Below, in pieces: positions 1 to 9,073 of a stretch of 64,000 nt of DNA. This DNA is from Phytohabitans sp037414955 (GTDB lineage Bacteria > Actinomycetota > Actinomycetes > Mycobacteriales > Micromonosporaceae): the NCBI GenBank assembly GCA_037414955.1, contig JBBEWH010000019.1, forward strand, positions 1-64,000, written 5' to 3'. The notes under the pieces were generated by a model. The model was not told the origin of the DNA and did not search any database. It saw only the letters and a program-made list of their open reading frames with translations. How positions within the stretch are numbered: position 1 is the stretch's first letter; each line of letters opens with the position of its first letter. The position numbers were made by a program, and so were the translations under genes.

Positions 1-130
1 GGCGGGCGGCTCGCCGCCCCGGGTGGGCGGCAAGTCTGTGGAATGGCAGGAGCGCGTCATCTGCTGCGGGCGCGGCGACGCCCTTGGACGGCGCTTCTCG
101 TGCGGTGTGCGGCTAGTGCTATCGGGGTGC

Positions 131-172
131 GGGCCCGTCCCGGCGATCGCGGGTAATAGCCGGGACGGGCCC
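131..172 (-). terminator. Strong inverted repeat, likely terminator of the STAND ATPase gene
   Basis: Positions 131-144 (GGGCCCGTCCCGGC) are the exact reverse complement of 159-172, giving a 14-bp perfect GC stem with a 14-base loop. It begins 16 bases past the stop of the leftward gene. No T-tract follows, which is common for actinobacterial terminators. The position downstream of a stop codon is the main argument for termination. Confidence 0.7.
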
Positions 173-187
173 TGCGGGTGCGGGGGT

Positions 188-2332
188 TCACCCGCCGGTG
201 GTTGGCTCGATCTGTTCGATCAGGCGATGCACGTCGTCGGCCTCGCTGTCGCCGAGCGCCTCGAAGAGGTCTCGGGCTTGGGTCAGGTAGTCCATGGCGG
301 TCGTGACCGCGCCGGCCGCGGCGGCCAGTTCGCCGAGGGCGTGCAGGGATAGCGCCCGGCCGCGGGGTGAGCGCAGGTCGGTCATCTGCTCCAGGCCACG
401 TTCGATCTCGGCGCGGCCGTCCTGGAGCTGTCCGTTGGCGGCCAGGGCCCGGCCGAGCTCGATCCGCGCGTGGGCGCCGTTGTATGGGTCGACCTCGATC
501 AGGTCGGCAAGGATTGTGCGGGCTTCGGTGAGCTGTTCGACCGCCGTTGCGGGTTGGCCGGCAAGGCGGCTGGCCTGGCCGAGGCGTATCAGGGCGAGGG
601 CGGTGCCGCGGGGGTCCCCGGAGCCGGTCGACACGTCCAGTTCCTCGGTGAAGCAGTGGCTTGCGGTTGTCAGGTCGCCTGCGGCGAGCGCGACGACGCC
701 GAGCCCTCCGTGTGCGCCTGCCCGCACATGGTCCAGGCCGTCTAGGCCGTCCGTGGCGGCGAGGCTTTCCTCGAACAGCCGGCGGGCGTCGGTGAGGCGG
801 CCGGCGTCGTAGTGCGCCCAGCCCCATCGGCGCAGCGCGGCGGCCTGGTAGGCGCGGTTGCCGATCCGGCGGGCGCAGTCGAGTGCGACATCGTCGACGA
901 TCATGCGGTCGGGGTGGTGGCGGCCGAAGTGGAACAGCGGCCACATCGCATCCACGAGCAGGTACACCAGTTTGGGGTAGGCGTCGGCCATCATCCGGAC
1001 GACGGCGACCAGGCCCGGTCGCTCACTTTCGAGCCAGTCCAGGGCCTGGTCCCGGTCGGCGAAGTGCACTGTCGCGTCCGGCGCGAGCGTGGGCAGACCG
1101 ATCTCGGGGCGCCGCCGGTACGGGGTCATGATCGTGTCGGCGGTACGGGTCACGACCAGGTACCAGGTCAGGATTCGCCCCTGGGCGAGGTCCTTGTCCG
1201 GATCGTCGTCGACGTGTTGGCGGGCGTGCACGCCCACCAGGTCGTGGTACTTGTACCGGTCCTCGCCGACCTCGCTGATCAGACTTGCCTGTACGAGTTC
1301 GTCGAGCACGGTGCGGGTCTGGTCGCCGGGCAGGTCGAGCACCGCTGCCGCGAGCGGGGTGGTGAACTCGGTGCCCGGGTGCACGCCGACCACCAGTCGG
1401 TAGCAGCGTGCGGCGGTTTGGCTCAGTCCGTTGTAGGACACGTCGAATGCGGCGGTCACAGAGATGTCTCCTATGGATAGTCGATGCAGGCGGTGGCGTT
1501 CTTCGGTGAGGTTGTCGACGAGCTGGTGGACCGGCCGCTGCGGGTGGATTGCGAGCCGGGAGCCGACCACGCCGAGCGCGATCGGGATGCCGCTGCACAT
1601 GCGGGCCAGCGATCGGACCGCGTCGTGTTCGTCAATGACTCGCCGGTCCCCGACAGTCAGCTCCAGCAGGGTGATCGCGGCTGGCTCGGGCAGCGGATGG
1701 ACGGTGGTGATGCGAGCGCCGTCAAGGACGAGGCCGTCCAGCAGGGTGCGGGCGGTCACCACGACCAGGCAGCCGGCCTCGGTGGGCAGCAGCGGTCGGA
1801 CCTGGGCGGTGGAGGCGGCGTTGTCCAGCAGGATCAGCAGCCGCCGGTCGGCGGTGAGGGTGCGCCACAGACCGGCCTGTTCGCCCTCGTCGACAGGCAC
1901 GGCGCGCGGCGCGACGCCGAGAGCGCGCAGGAACCGGCCCAACACCTCGCCGGATGGCAACGGGCCGCTGGGGCTTGCCGCACCGAGGTCGGCGTACAGC
2001 TGGCCGTCTGGGAAGACCGGGCGGTGCCGATGCCCCCAGCGCAGCGCCAGCGCGGACTTGCCGACGCCGCCGAGCCCGGCCAACACGACCACGGGGCGTC
2101 GCCGGCCCAGGTCGGCCAGCGCGGCGTCCAGTTCGGTCAGCTCCTGTTCGCGGTCAACCCAGCGGGCCGGCTCGGCGGGCAGTTGCCGTGGCCGTCGCCC
2201 ACTGCCAGGCCCGGGCTGGTGGTAGTGCACGCCGCCGTGGATGGCGCCGGCCTGGACGACCGGACCGGTCGTGTGGCCGTCATGGAGGTTGCGCACGGGT
2301 GCGGGTGCCGGGGAAGCGGTCTGGTCGGTCAC
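188..2332 (-). CDS. STAND-family NB-ARC ATPase with C-terminal TPR-like repeats
   Basis: This 714-residue protein has a P-loop GLGGVGKS at about residues 86-93, a Walker B LILLDNA around 165-171, and an Ala/Leu-rich helical C-terminal half with TPR-like spacing. Together these are the layout of NB-ARC STAND ATPases related to AfsR. Unlike AfsR, it has no N-terminal winged-helix/BTAD DNA-binding domain. Instead the first 40 residues carry the GPVVQAGAIHGGVHYH motif, which I recognise from many orphan actinobacterial STAND proteins. Such proteins are ATP-driven switches in signalling or phage defence; which one applies here cannot be read from sequence. The gene is monocistronic, with a 193-bp upstream spacer and a strong hairpin after the stop. 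Confidence 0.85.
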   Translation of the reverse strand: MTDQTASPAPAPVRNLHDGHTTGPVVQAGAIHGGVHYHQPGPGSGRRPRQLPAEPARWVDREQELTELDAALADLGRRRPVVVLAGLGGVGKSALALRWGHRHRPVFPDGQLYADLGAASPSGPLPSGEVLGRFLRALGVAPRAVPVDEGEQAGLWRTLTADRRLLILLDNAASTAQVRPLLPTEAGCLVVVTARTLLDGLVLDGARITTVHPLPEPAAITLLELTVGDRRVIDEHDAVRSLARMCSGIPIALGVVGSRLAIHPQRPVHQLVDNLTEERHRLHRLSIGDISVTAAFDVSYNGLSQTAARCYRLVVGVHPGTEFTTPLAAAVLDLPGDQTRTVLDELVQASLISEVGEDRYKYHDLVGVHARQHVDDDPDKDLAQGRILTWYLVVTRTADTIMTPYRRRPEIGLPTLAPDATVHFADRDQALDWLESERPGLVAVVRMMADAYPKLVYLLVDAMWPLFHFGRHHPDRMIVDDVALDCARRIGNRAYQAAALRRWGWAHYDAGRLTDARRLFEESLAATDGLDGLDHVRAGAHGGLGVVALAAGDLTTASHCFTEELDVSTGSGDPRGTALALIRLGQASRLAGQPATAVEQLTEARTILADLIEVDPYNGAHARIELGRALAANGQLQDGRAEIERGLEQMTDLRSPRGRALSLHALGELAAAAGAVTTAMDYLTQARDLFEALGDSEADDVHRLIEQIEPTTGG

Positions 2333-2525
2333 GAGCCGGCCCCCACAGGTTCAGCGGCGGCCCGAACGCCAGTTTGGCCCGGTGTCCGGGAGGTGCGCTG
2401 TCGCGCTGCGGTGACGGCGGTCGCGGTGTGCCGGGACGGCATGCGAGACGGTCCTCCTGCAAACGGGGTGGTGTCCTGGTGGCGGTGTCGTGGAGCTGGT
2501 TGAGGTCGCGGCGATGCGGGAGGTG

Positions 2526-2726
2526 TTAGCAGGCCAGCGCGTGTAGTGCGGGTCCGCGGTGCGGGGCGATGGTGCTCCCGTCGGGCAACAGCTCCCCGGT
2601 GTCCTCGAAGACGATCACCCCGTTGCAGAGCAGGCTCCAGCCCTGCTCCGGAAAGCACGCGACGGTGCGGGCGGCTTCCCGGTCGGTGGCGTCGGCGGAT
2701 GGGCATCTGGGTTCGTGTTCGCACAT
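2526..2726 (-). CDS. DUF5999 family small protein
   Basis: This protein of about 66 residues starts MCEHEPRCPSADA and contains the segment EQGWSLLCNGVIVFEDTGEL followed by a polar tail. That matches the conserved DUF5999 pattern of Streptomyces and relatives, whose function is unknown. The ORF is open 39 codons further upstream, but family similarity and an AGGGA ribosome site six bases before the ATG at 2726 favour this start. Cysteines near the N-terminus (CEHEPRC) could bind metal. It sits alone between the STAND gene and a secreted-protein gene read the same way. Confidence 0.75.
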   Translation of the reverse strand: MCEHEPRCPSADATDREAARTVACFPEQGWSLLCNGVIVFEDTGELLPDGSTIAPHRGPALHALAC

Positions 2727-2843
2727 GGCACGTCCCTGCGGTGGCTTCGTGGAGCGGCTGCGGGAGGCGCGGACCGGAAGGCCGTGGGCCTTGCACGTCG
2801 GGTGTGTCCGCGCGCTCCCGTAACCGGCGGGTAAGGCTTGCAC

Positions 2844-3728
2844 CTACAGCCGGGCGGCTTGGCCGAGCCGGTCGGTGCGCCCGCGTCCTATGTAGAGCGT
2901 TCGAGTGTTGGAGTACGGGGTTCGTACGCCCATTGCCTGGCCGTCAGCCAGGAGCACCAGTTCGTAGGCGAGAACGGCACCGGTTCTACGGTCGAGCACG
3001 AGCACATCCCGCACATTGGCGGTGTCAATGGTGACCGCGACGCCGGGGAAGCCAGCGACGATGCCCCGGTAGCGCAGCCCGTGCGTCTGGGCGAGCACAG
3101 TCAGCACGGAACGGCGGGCATCCAGGCCGCTGTAGTGCCAGCCGGCCAGGTCGGCGACCGCGCGCAGCCGGGATGCGAGACTGAGCTGCGGCGGGTAGTA
3201 GGCGTCGAGGGCGGCGGCGAGCCGGGCGGGGTCGGTGGGCACGGGTCCCGGGACCACGCCGGTCAGTCGCCCCCGTCGGTAGGTGGTGGAGGTGACCGGC
3301 GGTGGGTTGGTCAGGTCGGTGTGCCAGGCGGTGCCGACGACCTGCCCAGAGCCGTCGTCAGCGCGCCACCGCCGCTCGCGGGCGTACGCCGTGGTGGTCT
3401 GCACGCACGGTTCGAAGGCCGAGTCGGCACCGCTCAGCGCCAGATGGACCTGCGCGTAGCGGCCGGTCTGCTGGTCTTCGGCGGCGGGCCGCAGCCGGCT
3501 GGCGAGCTGCCGCAGGAACGGCCCCGCAGGCGCGGCCTGGCCGATGTGCTCCAGGTGCAGTGGCGGCGCGACGGCCAGGTCGCCGCACGGCTGCGACGCC
3601 GCGCTGGCCGGCGCTACGCAAGCAGTGAGGGCCAACACCGTTGCCGCGACGCTTACGGACACCGCGTGCAGGATCCGGCGCGGGCCTGTCGCTCCTGCTG
3701 CCCCGATCGGTGGGGAAATCAACGTCAA
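2844..3728 (-). CDS. Secreted or lipid-anchored protein of unknown function
   Basis: This 294-residue protein has an arginine-containing N-terminus, a hydrophobic stretch (VSVAATVLALTAC) and then VAPASAAS. LTAC could be a lipobox, while ASA is a plausible signal peptidase I site, so it is either a lipoprotein or freely exported. The mature part has no motif I can name with confidence. Its length and its Tyr/Arg-rich blocks resemble the CU044_5270-type exported proteins of actinomycetes. The start appears to be TTG: AAAGGA abuts the TTG at 3728 and lies six bases before a second in-frame TTG at 3722, which may be the real start. It is followed leftward by the DUF5999 gene about 117 bases away. 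Confidence 0.7.
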   Translation of the reverse strand: MTLISPPIGAAGATGPRRILHAVSVSVAATVLALTACVAPASAASQPCGDLAVAPPLHLEHIGQAAPAGPFLRQLASRLRPAAEDQQTGRYAQVHLALSGADSAFEPCVQTTTAYARERRWRADDGSGQVVGTAWHTDLTNPPPVTSTTYRRGRLTGVVPGPVPTDPARLAAALDAYYPPQLSLASRLRAVADLAGWHYSGLDARRSVLTVLAQTHGLRYRGIVAGFPGVAVTIDTANVRDVLVLDRRTGAVLAYELVLLADGQAMGVRTPYSNTRTLYIGRGRTDRLGQAARL

Positions 3729-3899
3729 TCCTTTCGATTCGAGCGGGTGATCGCTGGGTTCAGCCGGCGTGGGTGGCGGCGGGTTCAGGCGTGCGGCCCA
3801 GGGCCGTCGTGGAGCTCGGGCAGTACGTCGGTGGCGATGAGGTCTGGGTGGTTCACGTCGAGCAAGTCATGCAGATGCAGGCCGCTGCGGGCGGATCGG

Positions 3900-5156
3900 T
3901 CATCGCGCACCTGCCTCAGCCGGTCGCTGGGCGGGCACCAGAGCACCGAGACCGCCGCCGCGGCGGCGGTCCAGCCCAGCGGCTGGAAGGGCTTGCCCGT
4001 CCGGGGCGGGCCCGGCACGCAGATCCGCGATAAGAGCGTCGATCTGGTCGCGGGTGATGCCAGGCATGCACACGATGTGGCTAAGTCCGTCGTGGGTCGC
4101 CAGCGCCCACTTGCGGGCGACCACCGCGGACGGCGACCGGAGAACGACGGTGAAGGCGTGTGGGTGGCGGTGGGCGGGCCAGCCGATCTGGATGAGCTGT
4201 CCGTGGGCGTAGGCGGCCAAGGCACGGCTGGCCTCGGCGCGAGCACGCAGACCGGCCACGCCGAAGCAGCGCAGCGTGTACCACAGGCACAACGCGGCCA
4301 AGCCCGAGCGGGAGTTGGTCAACGTGCTGTCCGGGCTGCCGGTGTAGGTGCTCGGACGCGTCGGGAAAGCGCGATGGCTATCGCGCAGTACCACCACGCC
4401 GTACGGGATCGGCGACCCGGGAAACTTGTGGCCGCTCACGATGATGCTCGTGGCGCCGTCCTCGAAGTCGAAACCCGGTCGCTGCTGCGGATCAAGCACG
4501 GCCAGGGGGATCCCGGACAGCGCCGCGTCGGCGTGGATCCAGCGCTTGTCGACGGCCAGATCATCGAGGATCGAGGTGATGCGGCAAACGTCGTCCACTG
4601 CCTCGCTCATCGCGGTGCCGACGCTCGCCACGATGATCACGGGTCGGTCGCGGCGCTGCCCGATCTGCTCGGCCAGGTCGTCGTAGTCGATCTCGCCCCG
4701 CTGGTCGGCCCGTACCCGGATCGATCGCATGGCGAGCCGGTCGAGCACCCCGGTGACGCTGTGGTGCGCCGCCGCCGAGTGGTAGACGACGCCGGACGGG
4801 TACCGTGTGCGGGCCTGCCACAAGGCGTACTCGGTTCCCTCGGTAGCCCCGGTCGTCACATAGCCCCAGCGGTCGTCCGTCGGCGCTCGCAGCAGGTCCG
4901 CGACCGTGTTGACGGCTTCACGCTCGGCCGCCTTGGTGTGGTTCGGGTAGTCCCCATCAACAGCGGGGTCGCCGAGGTTGTTGAGCAGGAAACGGGCGAA
5001 GAACCCGGCCAGCGGGGTGAAGTCGAAATCGGTGGCCGCAGGGAAGCCGACGTTCGTCGCCGACGCCTCGGTCAGCCGGGCCATCAGCGCATCGAGTTCC
5101 TGCTGGATCCCCCCGTCGTCGACCCCGCTGGGTTGGGGTTGGGGTCTACCGCGCAC
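3900..5156 (-). CDS. PLP-dependent group II decarboxylase, histidine-decarboxylase-like
   Basis: This is a 418-residue fold-type I PLP enzyme. The cofactor lysine is K244 in SGHKFPGSP, the stacking histidine is near H131 in AAAHHSV, and the PLP-nitrogen aspartate is D210 in WIHADAA. The segments WGYVTTGATEGTEYALW and GEIDYDDL, and the length of about 380-400 residues, match bacterial histidine decarboxylases, which make histamine and CO2. Other amino or modified substrates are possible. The GTG start lies 11 bases inside the preceding gene, so translation is coupled to it, and that gene is coupled to an APC permease. A transporter/decarboxylase pair suggests substrate-product exchange or substrate uptake. 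The last 40 residues are Gly/Arg/Ala-rich and look non-conserved. Confidence 0.82.
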   Translation of the reverse strand: MRGRPQPQPSGVDDGGIQQELDALMARLTEASATNVGFPAATDFDFTPLAGFFARFLLNNLGDPAVDGDYPNHTKAAEREAVNTVADLLRAPTDDRWGYVTTGATEGTEYALWQARTRYPSGVVYHSAAAHHSVTGVLDRLAMRSIRVRADQRGEIDYDDLAEQIGQRRDRPVIIVASVGTAMSEAVDDVCRITSILDDLAVDKRWIHADAALSGIPLAVLDPQQRPGFDFEDGATSIIVSGHKFPGSPIPYGVVVLRDSHRAFPTRPSTYTGSPDSTLTNSRSGLAALCLWYTLRCFGVAGLRARAEASRALAAYAHGQLIQIGWPAHRHPHAFTVVLRSPSAVVARKWALATHDGLSHIVCMPGITRDQIDALIADLRAGPAPDGQALPAAGLDRRRGGGLGALVPAQRPAEAGAR

Positions 5157-6123
5157 GCCCGCCTCCCGAGGTGATGACCTCGTGCAGTTCCCGCAGGAAA
5201 CGCCAGGTGTAGATCGTGTCCTCGTCGGCGTTCGGTTCGTTCAGTGGCCGCCATCGGCGTCGTAGCTGACCGGACACGTCGTGGAGTACCTGGGTGGATT
5301 GGATGTCCACCTGGCCGTAGTTCTGCTTGGCGAACCGGTCCACGACGATGCGGGTGCCGTCGTAGAGCACCGCCCAGCACCGACCGGGCACGTCCATGTC
5401 GCTGTACGCGGTGCGCTGCACCTGCGGCCACGTGCCATTCGGCGTGTCCAGACTCGACACTCCGATCCCGACGTACGCCGCGCTGCTCGACATCGGCTCG
5501 CACGAGTTCACCAACTCGGTACGCGGATCGCCACCGGCGCGCAGGTGACGGGAGGCGACACCAGCCATCTCAAACAACAGCCGCGGCAGATGCTGCTCGT
5601 CCGCTCCCAAGAACAGACGGATGCAGGTGCGAAGCTCACACCGAGGCGGGTCGCCATGAGGAGGTTCGGCGTAGAACAGCGCCAACGCGTGCGCCCCGAT
5701 GGGATCCTTGCGACGCCGCTCCCACGCCGCTTGGGCATGCTTCCAGCTCATCTCGTGCAACCGGTTGGCCACCTTGTTGCGCAGGTCCGGCATCGCCAGC
5801 TCCCACGCCGTAGGTTCTGGCGGCGGCACGTACGCGTCGGCGGCCCGCACCGGCGGATACCGGCCCGCTGCCCAGTCCTGGCCGGCGCTTCCCTCCGCGC
5901 CGGGTGGGAACCAATGGCCGGCCGCCTCCGGGTCGGCGGAGGCTGGGGGCCGCGCTTGACCGGTCTGACCGCCCGTCGGCTGAATCGGCACCTGCTGGGT
6001 GGGATAGTCCGCACCCTCCGGCCGCGGTTGCGCCGCGTGGCGCGCACCCGGGTACGGGCGGTCAGGACGGTCCGGGGCTCCGGGAGCCATGACGGTGACG
6101 ACGCCTTCCCTCATCTTGGTCAC
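5146..6123 (-). CDS. Unknown protein between permease and decarboxylase
   Basis: This 325-residue protein is not recognised. Residues 1-100 are rich in Pro, Gly and Gln and probably disordered. The rest looks globular, with Trp/Arg-rich helices (WELAMPDLRNKVANRLHEMS), a Cys pair (CELRTC) and a C-terminal beta-rich part. No signal peptide or membrane segment is visible. The GTG start overlaps the permease stop as GTGA, and its stop overlaps the decarboxylase start by 11 bases, so the three proteins are made together. It could be a regulator, a scaffold, or an enzyme that prepares the decarboxylase substrate; nothing in the sequence decides. Confidence 0.7.
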   Translation of the reverse strand: MTKMREGVVTVMAPGAPDRPDRPYPGARHAAQPRPEGADYPTQQVPIQPTGGQTGQARPPASADPEAAGHWFPPGAEGSAGQDWAAGRYPPVRAADAYVPPPEPTAWELAMPDLRNKVANRLHEMSWKHAQAAWERRRKDPIGAHALALFYAEPPHGDPPRCELRTCIRLFLGADEQHLPRLLFEMAGVASRHLRAGGDPRTELVNSCEPMSSSAAYVGIGVSSLDTPNGTWPQVQRTAYSDMDVPGRCWAVLYDGTRIVVDRFAKQNYGQVDIQSTQVLHDVSGQLRRRWRPLNEPNADEDTIYTWRFLRELHEVITSGGGRAR

Positions 6124-7592
6124 AGCCGCACGTCAGACAGCCGCTGATCCGGCAAGGCAAGCGGGTGCGGGCGGCCCTGACCGATACCGCGGTAAACGTC
6201 CGGCCGGCCGCTGTAAAGCACACCCGCCCAGATCAGGCCGCAGGCGGCGGCGAGACCCACCACGGCAGGCACGATGAGCGGCATCGCAGAACCTGGATCT
6301 ACGCCGAGCAGCGCACCCAGGTTGTACACAGTGGAGCCCACCACAAGCACACCGACCACCAAGCCCAGGACCGGTGCCACGATGCGCGTCCACGGTCCTT
6401 CGCTCGTGCCGCCCCCGTTGTAGAACCAGCGCAACGCGGCCCCCGATGTCGCCACCAGCAACGTCAGCAACGCCACCGCCGCCACCGCCGCCAGCCAGGT
6501 GAACATGACCGTCACCGGGTCCGCACCGACAACCGCGAACGTCGCGACCACGACAGCGGCGATCACCGACTGCACGACCGAACCGCTGACCGGCGCGTCC
6601 CGCCGGGACGCGGCACCGGTGCCGGTCCGGGCCAGCCACGAAGCAAGCACCCGCTCCCGGCCCAACGCGAACAAGTACCTGGAAACCGTGCCGTGGAACG
6701 ACAGCATCGAACCGAAGATGCTCGTGATCAGCAGCACGCTTCCCAGCCCCGCGATCAGCGGCCCGAGCACGCCGTAGCTGGTGCTGATCACCGTCAACGG
6801 CAAAGCGGGGTCCTGCTGCGCCTTGGCCACCACCTGATCCGGGCCAGCCGCCAACGCCAACGCCCAACTCCCCACAGCCAAAGACGGGCCCATAAACAGC
6901 AAAGCGGCGAACGTGGCCCGACCAACCGACCGATCGGTCCGGGCCTCCTCGCCGTACGCAGTCCCAGACTCGTACCCCATGAACGCTGCCGCAGACAGCG
7001 CGAACACCCCGCCGACGCCGTTGACCAGCAGAAGGCTCGGCTGCAACGGCTCAAACGAGACCGCCCCGCCAGCTGGGCTCGTGAACCCGGCCACGACGAA
7101 CAAGACGATGACGCCGATCTCCAGGACAAGCAGCACCGCCACCACCCCGGCACCGATGTCCACCCGCAACAGCCCGAACACGAAGATCGCAACCCACACC
7201 ACGGCGGCCCACGCCCACCACACCCCACCGAACACGCCGGCGAGGAAGTCGCCGATCAGCCCGAACAAGGCGATCTCGACAAGGTTGTAGCCCACCAGCG
7301 CGACCGCCGCCCCCGCCACCCCCCACGGCCGCCCCAACCCCCGCGCCAACAGCGCGTAGAACGGCGCAGCGTGTCCCACGTAGCGGGCCATCCCGACATA
7401 CCCCACGGTCAACAACGCCAGCGCCACCGTCAGCACAAGGAAGGCCAACCCAACGCCCACTACCGTGGTGGCGCCATACGTAGTCACCACGCCGCCGACA
7501 AGGCCAGTCAGCGGCGCCGACGCCGACACCGCAAAGAACCACAACCCCCACGCCCCCACCGACCGGCGTGCCAGACCGGCGCGCACACTCAC
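6120..7592 (-). CDS. APC-superfamily amino acid permease
   Basis: This 490-residue integral membrane protein has about twelve hydrophobic segments. The first carries the SASAPLTGLVGG pattern of APC transporters in TM1, where the substrate binds an unwound helix. A conserved GYESG motif near residue 220 and the following TYGEEARTDRSVGRAT loop are typical of amino-acid/polyamine permeases. It is the first gene of a three-gene coupled operon with an unknown protein and a histidine-decarboxylase-like enzyme. It therefore probably imports the decarboxylase substrate or exchanges it for the product. The start is GTG, preceded by GAGGTGG at good spacing. Confidence 0.85.
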   Translation of the reverse strand: MSVRAGLARRSVGAWGLWFFAVSASAPLTGLVGGVVTTYGATTVVGVGLAFLVLTVALALLTVGYVGMARYVGHAAPFYALLARGLGRPWGVAGAAVALVGYNLVEIALFGLIGDFLAGVFGGVWWAWAAVVWVAIFVFGLLRVDIGAGVVAVLLVLEIGVIVLFVVAGFTSPAGGAVSFEPLQPSLLLVNGVGGVFALSAAAFMGYESGTAYGEEARTDRSVGRATFAALLFMGPSLAVGSWALALAAGPDQVVAKAQQDPALPLTVISTSYGVLGPLIAGLGSVLLITSIFGSMLSFHGTVSRYLFALGRERVLASWLARTGTGAASRRDAPVSGSVVQSVIAAVVVATFAVVGADPVTVMFTWLAAVAAVALLTLLVATSGAALRWFYNGGGTSEGPWTRIVAPVLGLVVGVLVVGSTVYNLGALLGVDPGSAMPLIVPAVVGLAAACGLIWAGVLYSGRPDVYRGIGQGRPHPLALPDQRLSDVRL

Positions 7593-8011
7593 CGCGCCAC
7601 CTCAGACTTCCGCGTGATCGCGCACCTCGGCCGGACGGTCTCACCAACCGTCGCAGATCGACGAGGAGGAGCGGTTCTCCACCCGGGCCCCTGTCCCGTG
7701 GCATCGATGCGTTCGGCGGAAGGGGACATGCTGTGGGCCGTTCGCAGCGCTACGAGGCACATAGGACGGATGCTCCGTTGCAGGTTTGAGGGATAACGGA
7801 TCGGGCCCGAATGTCTACGGTTTCCGTGCCGGTCGACGGGTTTCGCGGATGCACCGACCGATGCGGCACGTGGCGCTCTGCGAGGCAGACGAAAGTCTCG
7901 TTGCGCCGGCCGCACAGATCGCTCCCTTGCTCGCGTTCAGGAATGGCGGTTGGACGGTGCTGGGGCTGCCCGCCGCCGCGCCCTGCGGCTACCGCGGCGG
8001 CCAGTGCCCTT
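7593..8011. other. Intergenic stretch without a convincing gene
   Basis: Upstream of the permease operon. Open frames here have the Arg/Pro/Ser-rich composition of non-coding GC-rich DNA and no ribosome sites worth noting. It should contain the promoter of the leftward permease operon, but I see no clear -35/-10 pair. Confidence 0.5.
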
Positions 8012-8656
8012 TCAGGTGCGCCAGGCGAACATCAGCTCGTCCGGGGTCGCACCGACATGAACGGCCACCAATGCCCGGTCGCACAAGGCTGCCCATGTGT
8101 CTTGCGGGATCCGATCGGTCGGGGCAAGCGCACGCCGGGCAATCGCGTCGTAGGTCAGCCGCTCCACCGTGTCCGCGTCAACTGGCCGTAGCCGGCACCC
8201 GCAGGGTGACCGGTAGCAACGCGCCCCGCTGGGCGACACCAACGGGCTAAGGGCCAAGCTGCATCCGGCGCAGATCAGCAGGCCGCGCAACGGATACGCC
8301 GCGTGCGCCCAGGCAACCGGCGCCGTCACCACGGCCGGCGCTCGCCTCCACCCGCGCGTTGAGGATGCGCGGCTGTCAGCAGTCGATCGAGCCGTCTGCC
8401 ATAGGGCGCACGCCGACCGTGCACGGCGACGCCGCATGCGCCCGGCCGCTGCCGCTGTTCGCCGCGGCCCGCCCTCGCGCTCAAGAAGGCGACTGTCTAC
8501 GCCCGCCGCACCGAGGACCTTCAGGGCGTGTAGCCGCGACCGACACCGGCGTCGGCCGCAGGTACACCCGCGCGGCGTCGGAACGTGGCGCTGGTAGACG
8601 TGGACCGCGATAAGGAGTAGGCGAGCGTTTGGCAGCTCGGACACGGCGACGCTCAT
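8012..8656 (-). pseudogene. Remnant ORF with recombinase-type zinc-ribbon C-terminus
   Basis: The C-terminal 95 residues (YPLRGLLICAGC, a second Cys pair in RSPCGC, then VDADTVERL and VHVGATPDELMFAWRT) resemble the zinc beta-ribbon and tail of large serine recombinases or the related small Micromonospora proteins. The N-terminal part (from MSVAVSELPNARLLLI) looks like a different small actinobacterial protein with a CTCGRRRC cluster. The middle is Arg/Ala-rich and appears non-coding. No catalytic resolvase domain is present. I read this as a decayed or chimeric mobile-element remnant; a short functional gene is possible. The stretch 8657-9073 on its right holds no gene I can support. Confidence 0.35.
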
Positions 8657-9073
8657 CGTCAGCTCACACCCTCTCGCGTTTACGCCATCGAGCGCGTGGC
8701 GGTGAGGTCTGTACGTCGCCATCGGGCTGCAGTAGCGTGCTGGCGAGCCGAACGGGCAATGCAGTGTCGACGGTCGCCACGTCGCCCCCTTTCCGTTCAG
8801 GCCGCCTGCCCGATAACCGCTGCGCAGTCCTGAGGCCACTCCGGACGGCAAAATTGATGAGTCGCTTCTGGTATGTCCACGATCACGGAATGTGGACATC
8901 CCTGGGAAGGCCGCAAAGACGGGTGCATTGAGGGTGAATTCGCGGGTGCAAAGTCGCTGACCTGCACTTCTGTCCAGAGGGGCAGGTCAGTGCCGGACCA
9001 GGCTGCGGAAATTGGGGTTACGCTCTCAACGCGGAGGCCCACCAAGGCCGGCCGCGAGTTCGACTTTGCGCGA

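Noticed and set aside
2838..5174. 778-codon plus-strand open frame opposite the decarboxylase and secreted-protein genes
   Set aside because: Gly/Arg/Val-rich translation without motifs, opposite genes with clear PLP and signal-peptide features. It is an antisense artefact of high GC.
6165..7796. 543-codon plus-strand open frame opposite the APC permease
   Set aside because: The His/Arg/Gln-rich composition is the mirror of hydrophobic helices on the other strand.
8873..9073. N-terminal extension of the XRE/DUF5753 protein
   Set aside because: The extra 67 codons lack similarity to the family N-terminus, although a ribosome-like site before the GTG at 8990 keeps a longer product possible.
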